Source: Acephala macrosclerotiorum
Lineage: Eukaryota; Ascomycota; Leotiomycetes; Helotiales; Mollisiaceae
Length of the DNA stretch: 10,965 bases
NCBI GenBank assembly: GCA_014904845.1
Contig: MU119975.1
Location: 1-10,965 of the forward strand
Direction: 5' to 3'
Under the pieces are notes generated by a model, which was given only the letters and a program-made list of their open reading frames with translations, was not told the DNA's origin and did no database searches. Each line of letters opens with the position of its first letter. The stretch's first letter is position 1. Both the position numbers and the translations under genes were made by a program. Positions 1 to 9,536 of this stretch are shown here, one piece after another.

Positions 1-1160
1 ATATATTAATAATTAATATTTATAAAATTCGATTTAATAAAAAAATTATATTATTATAAAAAATAATTTAAATTAATATATTTTTAAATATTATTTTTAT
101 TTTATATTTAAAATATAAATAATATAAATATTAAATTTAATAATTTTAAAAACGTTTTAATTTAAAAAAATAAAATCGTTTTAATAATACGAAAATAAAA
201 ATATTTTTAAATATTATTATATTAAAAAAAAATAAATTAAAATTATTTTATTAAAATTAAATTATAATAATTATATTAATAATTTTAATATTTATCGATA
301 TAAAATTTATTAAAAAAAATTAACGTATAAATTATAATATAAATATTATTATTATTAAATATATGAAAAAATATTTAAAAAATTTAAATTTATTTTATAA
401 AACGATTATAAGTTTAATTATTTTATTATTATTAATATTTTATATTTAAATAAAAATTCTATTTTATAAATAATAAATTAAATAATAATATTTTAAATAA
501 TTGAATTTTTAAAAAATATATTTATAAAAATAATATAAAATATTTTTTAAATATATTAAATTATTTTATTTATAATATAAAAAAAAAATTCGTTTATAAA
601 ATTTTAATAATATATAAAAATAATAATAATTAAAAATAATAATAATTAAAAATAAAAAAATATTATATTTAATTATAATAAATTTATAAATAAATAAATT
701 AATAAAAAATTAATTTTATAAATAATAATTAAAGTAATAAATAATTTAATAAATTCGAATAAAATTATATTTTAAAATAATTAATAAAAATATATTATTT
801 TTATTAATAATTAAAAAAATTAAAAAAATATAACGTTTATAATAAAAAGAAATTTAAAAAAATTTATATAAATTATTAATAATAAATAAAAAAAAAATAT
901 ATAATTAATATATTTTATAAATTAATTAAATTTCATTTAATAATAATTAAATTATATTATATAAAAAAAATATTAATAAAAAAATATTTTTTATATTTTT
1001 TATATTTAATAAATTAAATTAAAAAAATTTAAATATTAAATTATTAATAAAATATTAAAATTAAAAATAATTAAAAAAATTATATAATAATAAAAAATTA
1101 TAATAAAATAAATATTATTAATTTATTAAAAATAATAACGAAAATTTTAATAATATATTT

Positions 1161-1181
1161 ATTATTATTATTATTATTATT
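1161..1181. repeat. (ATT)7 microsatellite inside copy 1
   Basis: Seven perfect ATT units. The matching place in copy 2 (about 6006-6019) holds a shorter ATT run, so this is a slippage-variable site within the repeat. Confidence 0.85.
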
Positions 1182-2094
1182 AAAAATAAAAATAAAATAA
1201 TTATAATATTTATAATAAATAAATAAAAAATTAATATTAAATTTTTATTATAATTATAAAAAAAACGCGATTATAATATTTAAAATATTATTCGAAAGAT
1301 TTTAATAAAAAAAATTAACAATTTAATCGTAAAATTTTTTTTAATTTATTAAATTCGATTTTATTAAATATATTAAAATTCGTATTTTTAATTCGAAATT
1401 AATTAATAAAATTAAAAATAAAATTATTAATAATTTATACGAAAAATTAAAATTAATAATTCAAAAATATAATAATAAAAAAAAGTTTTTTTAATATTAT
1501 TTCAATTTATATATAATCGATAATTAATTTTTAATAATTAATATTCGTATATTTATTAAAATAAATTTATTATTTTTATTTATTAAATATTATTATAATA
1601 ATTTTAAAATTATTATATAAAAATATATTAATAAATTATATATTATAAAGATTATAAAATAAATTTATTAATAATTATAATCGAAAAAAAAATATTTAAT
1701 ATTATTAAAATATAAATAATATATTTATATTAATAAAAAAAAGTTTTTTAATTTTAAAAAAATTAATTTAAAAAATTTTAATATTAAAAACTTTATTAAT
1801 TTTTAATAAATATATATTAATTTAATTATAATAAATTTTAAATCGTTAAATTTATAAATTAAATATAAAAAATAATATATTTGAAATATTTATATTATTA
1901 TAATTTATTAATTTAAAATAATTTTCAATATATTTATTATTATTTAATATTAAAATTCGATTGAAAATAAAATTATTATATTAAATAAAAAATTCGAATA
2001 ATAAATTAAAAATTTAAATACGTTGTTTTAAATTTATTATAAATATAATTATAAAATAATTTGTTTTTTTTTAATATTATAATTTTATAATAAT

Positions 2095-2100
2095 TATATA
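2095..2100. other. Empty target site corresponding to the transposon insertion in copy 2
   Basis: The left flank ending at 2094-2096 matches 7109-7124, and the right flank from about 2097-2101 matches 8912 onward. The site reads TATATA. Joining 7124 to 8914 gives a sequence that differs from copy 1 only by a 2-nt length change and transitions or short A/T differences. Any of the TA steps here could be the one used, so the exact dinucleotide is ambiguous. Confidence 0.8.
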
Positions 2101-2405
2101 AATCGAAAAAAATATAAAAAATTAAACAATTTAATAAACGTTATAATAAAATTAATTTTTAATAAAATTTTAAAAAAAGTTTAAATATTAATTATTTTAA
2201 AATATAAATAAAAAAATATTTATTTTTAATATTATTAATATTTAAAATTTATAAATTTTAAAAAATTTTAAAAATAATTTTAATTAATTAATATTAATTT
2301 TAATATTTAATTATATAATTTTTATTTTTTTAATATTTTAATTTATATTAAAATTAATAAATTTTATATAATTATAATATATAATAAAAAAATATTATAT
2401 AATAT

Positions 2406-2432
2406 TTATATATAATTCGAAATCGTATATAA
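2406..2432. repeat. Inverted repeat (hairpin) near the right end of copy 1
   Basis: Two 12-nt arms (2406-2417 and 2421-2432) flank a 3-nt CGA centre. The left arm carries a TA where the right arm implies CG, so one CG/TA exchange spoils perfect pairing. The same structure is perfect in copy 2 at 9386-9412, so it belonged to the ancestral repeat. Confidence 0.6.
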
Positions 2433-2520
2433 TTAATATTATTTTATTTTTATTTTTAAAATAAAATTTATATATTTTAAATTTCGTTTTTTAAATAATT
2501 TAAATTGATTATAAATTAAT

Positions 2521-2556
2521 ACGTATATTAAAAATTAAAAAAAAATTTATATACGT
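2521..2556. repeat. Inverted repeat ACGTATAT...ATATACGT in copy 1
   Basis: Eight-nt arms at 2521-2528 and 2549-2556 are separated by a 20-nt A-rich spacer. The arms are conserved with their CpGs in copy 2 (9502-9509 and 9529-9536). The structure lies about 30 bp inside the right boundary of the shared repeat. Its role is unknown. Confidence 0.5.
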
Positions 2557-2588
2557 TTAATCGATTATTATTAATAATTATTAATATT

Positions 2589-4647
2589 AATTAATAATTA
2601 TTTTTAATTTCAAATTAATAAAAATTTATTTAAAAAAAATTAAATTACGAAATATAAATTTCAATATAAAATAATATTAAAAAAATCAATATTATATTTT
2701 TAAATATTATTGAATTATAAAAATTTTTTAATATTTTTTTAATTTTTAAAAATTTAAAAAAATTAATTATAAAAAAATTCGTATTTTTAAATAATTAATT
2801 TAAATTTATATTTATTATATAAAATAAAATTATTTATAAATTTGAAAAAAATAATAATTATTTATATTTAATAAAAAATATTATTCGATTTTAAATTTTA
2901 TTTAAAATAATATTTATTTATTTTTTTATTTTGATCGAATTTATTTATTTTTTATAATTTTAAATTAATTAATTAATTAATTATATAATTATATTATTTT
3001 ACGATTATATGAAATTTTTACGTTTATTTGTTTTTTTATTTATTTTATTATTTATTTTAAATTATTTATATATCGATTAAATAAAATTATTAATAAAATA
3101 TATTTATATATTTATTATTTAATATAAAATTATATTATTTTATTTATTTAAATAAAATATAAATATAATAAAATAAAATAAAAAAATCGTTTAAAAATTT
3201 AAATTTTTTTTATAAATTTATAAAATTTATATTATTAAAAATAAATAATTTATTATTAAGAAATTAAAAAAAATTATTAATAAAAAAAATATTTAAATAA
3301 AAAAATTTTTATTTTTAATATTATTTTTTATAGTAATTTATTTTTATTAATATAAAATTTTTAAATTTTAAACGTTTAATTTTGAAATATTTAATTATTA
3401 AATATTTAATTTTCGAACTAAAAATTTTAATAATTAATATATTATTAAAATAATACGTAAAATCGAAAAAATACAAATTTGAATTAAAATATTCGATTAA
3501 ACGATAATTTTTAATATAATAATTTTTAATTTTTATAAAATATATTAATTAAAACGTTTACGAATTTAATAAAAATATATATTAATAATAATAAAAAATA
3601 CGATAAAAATTATTTAATATTTTCGACGTTAAATTATAAATTTTTTATAATTATTATTTTAAAATTAAATTATTAAAAAAATAATATAATAAAATTTTTT
3701 TTATTATATTTATAAATCGTACGAATTTATTTTATTATAATAAAATAATAAAAAAAATTATAATTTTATAATAATAAAAAATATATTTTAAATATATTTT
3801 AAAACGAATAAAAATTAATAATTATATATATTTTTATAAAAAAAAATTATATTATTATAAATTATTACAATTAATTAATTGAAAATTTAATTAAAATATT
3901 TTTAATTATTATTCGATTAATTTTAATAAATTTAATATAATTTATTTAACGAATATTATATAAAATATAAATACGTTTAAAAATGTTTATATTAAATTAT
4001 AATTTACGATTAATATTATAAAACGTTTATAAAAAACGTAATAATATAATAATAATCTCGATTATAATTTTTAAAAAAATTAAAATTAAATCGATTAAAA
4101 TTAAATCGATCGAATATATAAAAAATATAATAAAAAATATAAAATAATTTTAATTTTTCGATTTTTTTAATTCGATAAAAAAAAATTTATTTCGAAATTG
4201 TAATAATTATTATATAAATTACAAATATTAAAAAAAAATTTATATTTATAATAAATTTAATTTTTAATTAATAAAATATATAATAAAAAAATAATAATAA
4301 ATTTAAAAAATCTCTCAAAAAATAATAAAATTGAAAAAATCAATTAATTATTAATAAATATAAAAATCAAAAACGAAAATAAAATTTATTTTATTAAACT
4401 TGAAAAAATTAATAATATTTAAATAATAATTATTTTAAACGATTAATTTATTTATTATATTATTAAAAAAAATATATTTAATTTATTTTTATAATAATTT
4501 AATAAATATTTAATATTTATATTTAAAAATTAATATTTTTTTAAAATATTTTAAAAGATTATATTAAATAATAATATTATAAAAATATTAATTATTAATT
4601 AATTATAATATTAAATATTATAAAAATTAATAATAAAATTTAATTAT
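2589..4647. other. RIP-saturated A+T sequence without identifiable genes
   Basis: About 2 kb between the two repeat copies, with no matching second copy that I could find in the window. It shows the same composition: nearly all C/G are CpG and stops are dense in every frame. The only structures noted are an (ATTA)n run near 2966-2981, a 15-bp tandem duplication at 4080-4109, and a patch at 4311-4403 with more non-CpG C/G than its surroundings. It is probably remains of other transposable elements whose copies lie elsewhere. Confidence 0.6.
4080..4109. repeat. 15-bp tandem duplication
   Basis: The unit ttaaaattaaatcga occurs twice without a gap (4080-4094 and 4095-4109) and is followed by a further tcg. 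Both units keep the CpG. Confidence 0.75.
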
Positions 4648-7124
4648 ATATATTAATAATTAACGTTTATAAAATTCGATTTAATAAAAAAATTATATAA
4701 TTATAAAAAACAATTTAAATTAATACGATTTTAAATATTATAATATTTTATATTATTTTAATTAATATATAATTTTTATTTTATATTTAAAATATAAATA
4801 AAATAAAAATAAAATTCAATAATTTTAAAAACGTTTTAATTTAAAAAAATAAAATTATTTTAATCGTACGAAAATAAAACTATTTATAAATATTATTATA
4901 TTAATAAAAAAAAATTTAATTTAAAATTATTTTATTGAAATTAAAATTTTAACGTATAAATTATAATATAAATATTAAATATATTTAATATTTTATTAAA
5001 TATTATTATTATTATCGAATTTATAATAAATTATTTAAAAAATTTAAATTTATTTTATAAAACGATTATAAGTTTAATTATTTTATTATTATAAATATTT
5101 TATTTTTAAACGAAAAATCGATTTTATAAATAATAAATTTAATAATAATATTTTAAATAATTAAATTTTTAAAAAATATATTTATAAAAATAATATAAAA
5201 TATTTTTCGAATATATTAAATCGATATATATTAAAAATTATCGAATTATTTTATTTATAACGTAAAACAAAAAAAAAATTCGTTAATAGAATTTTAATAA
5301 TACGTAATAATAATAATAATAATTAATATTAAAAAAATATTCGTTAAAATTTATAATAATATAAAAAAAATAAAAAAATATTATATTTTATTATAATAAA
5401 TTTATAAAATTATTCGAAATAAATTTATTAATAAATAAATTAATAAAAGATTAATTTTATAAATAATAATTAAAAAAATAAACAATTTAATAAAATTAAA
5501 TAAAATTATATTAATATTATTAATTTTTAAAATATATTTTAAAATAATTATCAAAAATATATTATTTTTATTAATAATTAAAAAAATCGAAATAGTTTAT
5601 ATAATTATTAAAAAAATATAATATTTATATATTAAATATTAAATAATAAACACGTTTATAATAAAAAATAATTTAAATATTAAATTTATTTTAAATTTAT
5701 TAATTTTTTCAAATATATATATTTAATAAAAAAAAAAACTAAAAAAACTTATATAAATTATTAATAATAAATAAAAAAATATATATAATTAATATATTTT
5801 ATAAATTGATTAAATTTCGTTTAATAATAATTAAATTATATTATATAAAAAAAAAATTTATATAAAAAAATTATTAATAAAAAAAAATTTAAATAATAAA
5901 TTACTAATAAAATAATACGATTAAAAACGATCGAAAAAATTATAATAAAATAAACGTTATTAATTTACTAAAAACGAAAATAATAATAAAAATTTTAATA
6001 ATATATTTATTATTATTATAAAAAACGAAAATAAAATATTTATAATATTTATAATAAATAAAAAGAAATTAATATAAAACTTTTATTACGATTACGAAAA
6101 AAAAATATAATTATTATATTTAAAATATTATTTAAAAAATTTTAATAAAAAAAATCGATAATTTAATTATAAAAAAAAAATTTAATTTATTAAATTCGAT
6201 TTTATTAAATATATTAAAATTTATATTTTCGATTTAAAATTAATTAATAAAATTAAAAATAAAATTATTAATAATTTATATAAAAAATTAAAATTAATAA
6301 TTTGAAAATATAATAAAAAAAACTTTTTTAATATAATTTTTAATTATTTAAAAAATTAATTAATAAATTATTATTATATTAATATTTTTTTAATTTAATT
6401 TTTAAATAAAGTAATTAAAATATAATTTTTAATAATTAATATTCGTATATTTATTAAATATTATAAAAAAAAATATTAATAATTATATTTATATACAATT
6501 TTTATTTTTGAATTATAATTAAAAAAAAAATATTAATTTTAAAGAATTTAAAAAAAAATTTATATTAAAAATTTTATTAAATTTTAATAAATATATATTA
6601 ATTTAATATAAAAAAAGAATTTAATTATAATAAAAAAATTAAAATAAAAAATTTAAATTATTAAATTTATAAATTAAATTTAAAAAATAATATATTTGAA
6701 ATATTTATATTATTATAATTTATTAATTTGAAATAATTTTCAATTTATTTATTATTATTTAATATTAAAATTTGATCGAAATTAAAATTATTATATTAAA
6801 TAAAAAATTAAAATAATAAATAAAAAATTTAAATCGAGAATTTAAATATATTATTTTAAATTTATTAATAATAAAATTTTTCATTTTATTAATAAATCGT
6901 TTATAAATAATAAAAATTTTAATTTTTAAATTAAATATAAAATTATTTTTACGAATAAAAATAAAAAAATATTAAAAAATTCGAAATTAAATTTTTATTT
7001 ATTTATTATAATTTTATTAAAAATAAACGAATTTTAAAATATTTATTAATAAAAAAAATTAATATAATAATAATAATTAAAAAAAAAAAATTTAATAATC
7101 GATATTATAATTTTATAATAATTA
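4648..7124 (+). repeat. Copy 2 of the long repeat, left part (up to the transposon)
   Basis: Direct-orientation partner of 1-2096. The first aligned base is 4648 (partner of position 1). Whether the repeat extends further left cannot be judged because copy 1 is cut there. The clearest aligned block is 6131-6241 with 1291-1400: six differences are CG in one copy against TA in the other, in both directions, and two more are single transitions. Copy 2 has about 90 bp of extra sequence near 5650-5740 and about 200 bp near 6870-7085. The last 16 bp before the transposon (7109-7124) are identical to 2081-2096. Confidence 0.85.
7123..7124. repeat. TA target-site duplication, left
   Basis: TA directly outside the first base of the left inverted repeat and matched by TA at 8912-8913. 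TA duplication is the rule for Tc1/mariner/pogo elements. Confidence 0.75.
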
Positions 7125-7188
7125 AATCAAATTCTCTATTAATCGACTACTTTTTAAATCGATTATTTCGTTTAATTTATTATTATTT
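7125..7188 (+). repeat. Left terminal inverted repeat of the Fot1-like element
   Basis: It pairs with the reverse complement of 8848-8911. Over the first 52 positions the two ends differ at seven places, all transitions. At five of them this end keeps a C where the other end reads T in the same orientation. The block holding TTTTTAAATCGATTATTTCG (7152-7171) is identical in both. Beyond position 52 the match becomes patchy. Confidence 0.9.
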
Positions 7189-7210
7189 ACTTTCAATTCC
7201 AATAATTTTC

Positions 7211-8765
7211 TTATTTCTCAATAATTATATAAGATAAAATAAAAGCAACGCTAATAAAGTCATCAGAGTCTAACGATACATTTTAGCGATTTTCAGTTTT
7301 TATTTGTACTTTGTAAATAGTCTCAATATCGGCGAACTTAGAATTTGAATTAATTACTATTTTTTGCCGCTTTCTAGATTCAAATTGCACTACTTTAATC
7401 TCAAATTACTTGATTCGATACTCATATTGTACAATAATAAAATTTTTATTGTTTAAACTTTTGATTATTTTTCTAAAAAGTACTCTAATAATTACAAAAT
7501 CGATTATTTCAAGTCTCGTAATTTAGCGAGTATAATCTCGAATATTTTTACTTTTTTAAGAAATTTTAAAAGCAATTAATAACATATTTTGATTCAATTC
7601 AAATATTAGATTTTTTACTAAAATTCTTAGAATTAATTTAATCGCTTTATTATTATTTTTAAACAATAATCGATTTATAAGAAACTTCGATAATTTGATC
7701 GATTATAATTTTAAAATCGATTATTTTATTTTACAATTTGTAATTATTAAAGTATTTATTCGAGTTAATTTATAATAATTCAAAAAGTTTCACTTTTTAA
7801 CAAAAATTAAATCGTTCAAAAAAATCAAAGTATTAAATCGCTTTTAATAAATATATTTTAAAAAAAAAAATATAAATAAATTCAAAAATTAAAATATATA
7901 TAAAATATATAATAATAAAAATAATAAATAAATATTATTCGAATAGTATTTCTATATAAACTTTAGTATTTTATAATTTTTATAATCGTTTAATATAAAT
8001 AAACGAAACTTTTTAAAGTTACGTAATATCGTTTGAAATATAAAAACTTTTTATAATTATTTAAAAATAATATCATTAAAAATCTAATTATTTTCAATTG
8101 TAATAAACTTTTAATCTTTGTAAAAATATAATTAATAAATATAATACTCTTTCGATTATTAAAATATACTCGATAAATAAAATTTAAACTTTAAATTTTA
8201 ATTATTTCTTTTAAATAAAATACTTTTCGATATTTTTTATTATTAGTTTATTTTTTTTTTGATTTTCTATAATATTTGTTTCGTTTATATTTTAACGATT
8301 TTCTGATTTAATAATTTTAATAATTCAAATTTTTAATTTTTGAAATCAATTCTTAAAAATATCGAAAATAGTACTATTCATACGTGTAAAATCGATTTTA
8401 AATTGTTTTTTAATCTTAAGAATAAAATTTTAACGAAAAAAATCGATTATTTAACGTTTTTCAAGTAATATTATATTATATTTAATAATCAAAATTCGTT
8501 CAATAAAAACTCGAATTTGTTTATAAATTGAATTTTATTTAAAGCGTTTTTAAATAAGTATTCAATTTGTAAAACGTTGTTTTTAAATTAAAAAAAACTT
8601 TTAACGATATATATAAACTTTTAATCGAGAAAAGTAATTTAATTTCTTATTTTAAAATGTGATTCGTAGTATATTTTATTCGAGATTAATTTTGTACTCG
8701 AATTTACTATTAATTATATTTTTAAACGCGTTTTAAATATCGTTTTCAATATATAAAAATTTTAT
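7211..8765 (-). pseudogene. Fot1/pogo-type transposase relic (stops, at least one frameshift)
   Basis: Frame 1 runs from a presumed former ATG (ATA codon at 8763-8765) to about 7925. It shows ENDI.NA (residue 7 on), the psq-type DNA-binding domain. Next comes a second CENP-B/Tc5-type helix-turn-helix with IRVFIERIL (about residues 84-92), then LEKR.IIDFFR and IDFTRMN (about 124-130). ENR.NINET (about 155-163) corresponds to the family's ENRWNMDET, the first catalytic Asp; here GAC has become AAC (Asn). SNDI follows near residue 243. The second Asp and the QPLDV-like block are not legible around 7855-7945. The frame then changes, and the C-terminal third reads FLNYYKLTR (about 7755-7780) and RKRQKI...NSKFADIETIYKVQ (about 7305-7375), the basic tail typical of Fot1-type proteins. 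The stop is TAA at 7211-7213. About 518 codons is close to the family's roughly 540. Most internal stops fit RIP changes of Trp, Gln or Arg codons. Family assignment rests on remembered motifs, not a database search. Confidence 0.88.
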
Positions 8766-8847
8766 AATCACTTTTAATTGATTATAAAATTTGAAAAAAT
8801 TTCATTAAAAAATAATTAAAATATTTAATTTTAAAATAAAAATATAA

Positions 8848-8911
8848 AAATAGTAATATATTAAACGAAATAATCGATTTAAAAAATAATTGATTAATAA
8901 AAAGTTTAATT
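8848..8911 (-). repeat. Right terminal inverted repeat of the Fot1-like element
   Basis: Reverse-complement partner of 7125-7188, ending in TTTAATT just before TA (8912-8913). Relative to the left end, five positions show G-to-A on the plus strand, so this end has lost most of its non-CpG G. The CpGs at the inner side (ATCGATT and CGAAA) are kept. Confidence 0.9.
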
Positions 8912-8913
8912 TA
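8912..8913. repeat. TA target-site duplication, right
   Basis: TA immediately after the last base of the right inverted repeat, matching 7123-7124. The host repeat resumes here (8912 onward aligns to about 2097 onward). Confidence 0.75.
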
Positions 8914-9385
8914 TACAAATAAAAAAAATTATAAAAAATTAAATAAATTAATAATTAAAATAATTCGATAAATATTATAATAAAATTTAAAAAAAAAAAT
9001 TAAATAGTAATTATTTTAAAATACGAATAAAAAATAAATTAAAAAAAAATAATAATAATAAAACGAATAAAAAAATAAAAAAATAAAATTAAATAAAAAA
9101 ATATTTATTTTTATTATTATTATTTAAAATTTTAAATTAAAAATAAAAAATAAAATTTAAATTAAAAATTTATAAGTTTTAATAAATTTTAAAAATAATA
9201 TTAATAAATTAATATTATTTTTAATATTTAATTATATAATTTTTATTTATATTAAAATTAACGAATTTTATATATTTATAATATATAATAAAAAAAATTT
9301 TTTTTATTTGTTTAAATTATTAAAAATAATAATATTTTTAATATAAAAAAAAATTATTAATATTGAAATCAATATAATATAATAT

Positions 9386-9412
9386 TTATATACGATTCGA
9401 AATCGTATATAA
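9386..9412. repeat. Perfect 12-bp-arm inverted repeat in copy 2
   Basis: Arms 9386-9397 and 9401-9412 pair perfectly around CGA. Both arms keep a CpG (tacgatt and aatcgta). Counterpart of 2406-2432. Confidence 0.7.
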
Positions 9413-9501
9413 TTAATATTATTTATATTTTTATTTTTAAAATAAAATTTTTATATTTCGAATTTCGTTTTTTAAATAATTTAAATTAATTATAAATTAA
9501 T

Positions 9502-9536
9502 ACGTATATTAAAAATTAAAAAAAATTTATATACGT
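9502..9536. repeat. Inverted repeat ACGTATAT...ATATACGT in copy 2
   Basis: Eight-nt arms at 9502-9509 and 9529-9536 with a 19-nt A-rich spacer. Counterpart of 2521-2556, where the spacer is one A longer. Confidence 0.5.

Larger units (their letters stand above)
1..2588 (+). repeat. Copy 1 of a long, RIP-saturated unidentified repeat (left end cut by window)
   Basis: This stretch aligns colinearly with 4648-7124 continued at 8912-9568. Anchors include position 1 with 4648, 371-430 with 5036-5093, 1291-1400 with 6131-6241, 1790-2030 with 6578-6860, 2081-2096 with 7109-7124, and 2400-2588 with 9381-9568. Similarity ends near 2588/9568. At the left it reaches the window edge, so the true start is not seen and the unit is at least 2.6 kb. 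The copies differ by CG/TA exchanges and by several indels: copy 1 has its own sequence around 1560-1780, while copy 2 has extra sequence near 5650-5740, 6870-7085 and 9296-9370. No reading frame survives and no protein family is recognisable, so the class (LINE, LTR or DNA element) is unknown. Being uninterrupted, this copy shows the pre-insertion state of the transposon target in copy 2. Confidence 0.85.
7125..8911 (-). mobile_element. Fot1/pogo-family (Tc1/mariner superfamily) DNA transposon, 1,787 bp, RIP-damaged
   Basis: The element has terminal inverted repeats of about 64 bp (7125-7188 and 8848-8911), TA on both sides, and a minus-strand transposase relic filling most of its length. 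Length, TA duplication and inverted-repeat size all fit fungal Fot1-type elements (about 1.8-1.9 kb, as I recall the family). The terminus AATCAA resembles a RIP-altered form of the AGTCAA-like ends I recall for Fot1 relatives. It sits inside copy 2 of the long repeat and is absent from copy 1. C and G outside CpG survive here far more than in the surroundings, most of all in 7200-7560, so it has had less mutation than its host. It cannot make its own transposase. Its ends look complete, but the right one is heavily altered. Confidence 0.92.

Noticed and set aside
363..449. 28-codon ATG reading frame with a hydrophobic, signal-peptide-like translation
   Set aside because: The A+T composition alone yields Lys/Ile/Leu/Phe-rich peptides. 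The matching stretch of copy 2 (about 5029-5110) has no ATG and has an in-frame stop, so the frame is not conserved.
1161..1181. Regularly repeated ATT/AAT tracts as a CRISPR-like array
   Set aside because: These are plain microsatellites without spacer-repeat architecture or associated genes.
2966..2981. Short (ATTA)n run and many TATA-like strings as promoters
   Set aside because: In DNA this A+T-rich such strings are expected everywhere, and there is no gene for them to serve.
3009..3080. 23-codon ATG reading frame with a membrane-like translation
   Set aside because: Short and composed of A/T-driven hydrophobic codons, with no conservation or context to support expression.
1..7124. Methyl-CpG deamination as the cause of the A+T richness
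   Set aside because: That process depletes CpG, whereas here CpG is the only C context largely retained.
7990..8010. First reading of the minus strand here (LYLND) as the transposase LQPLDVG block
   Set aside because: It was in the wrong frame. In the frame continuous with ENR.NINET and SNDI, this area lies before the second catalytic Asp, so QPLDV should fall nearer 7855-7925, where it is illegible.
9386..9412. Hairpin as a bacterial-type transcription terminator
   Set aside because: The stem is A+T-rich with a 3-nt loop, no U-tract logic or upstream gene, and the setting is a fungal repeat.
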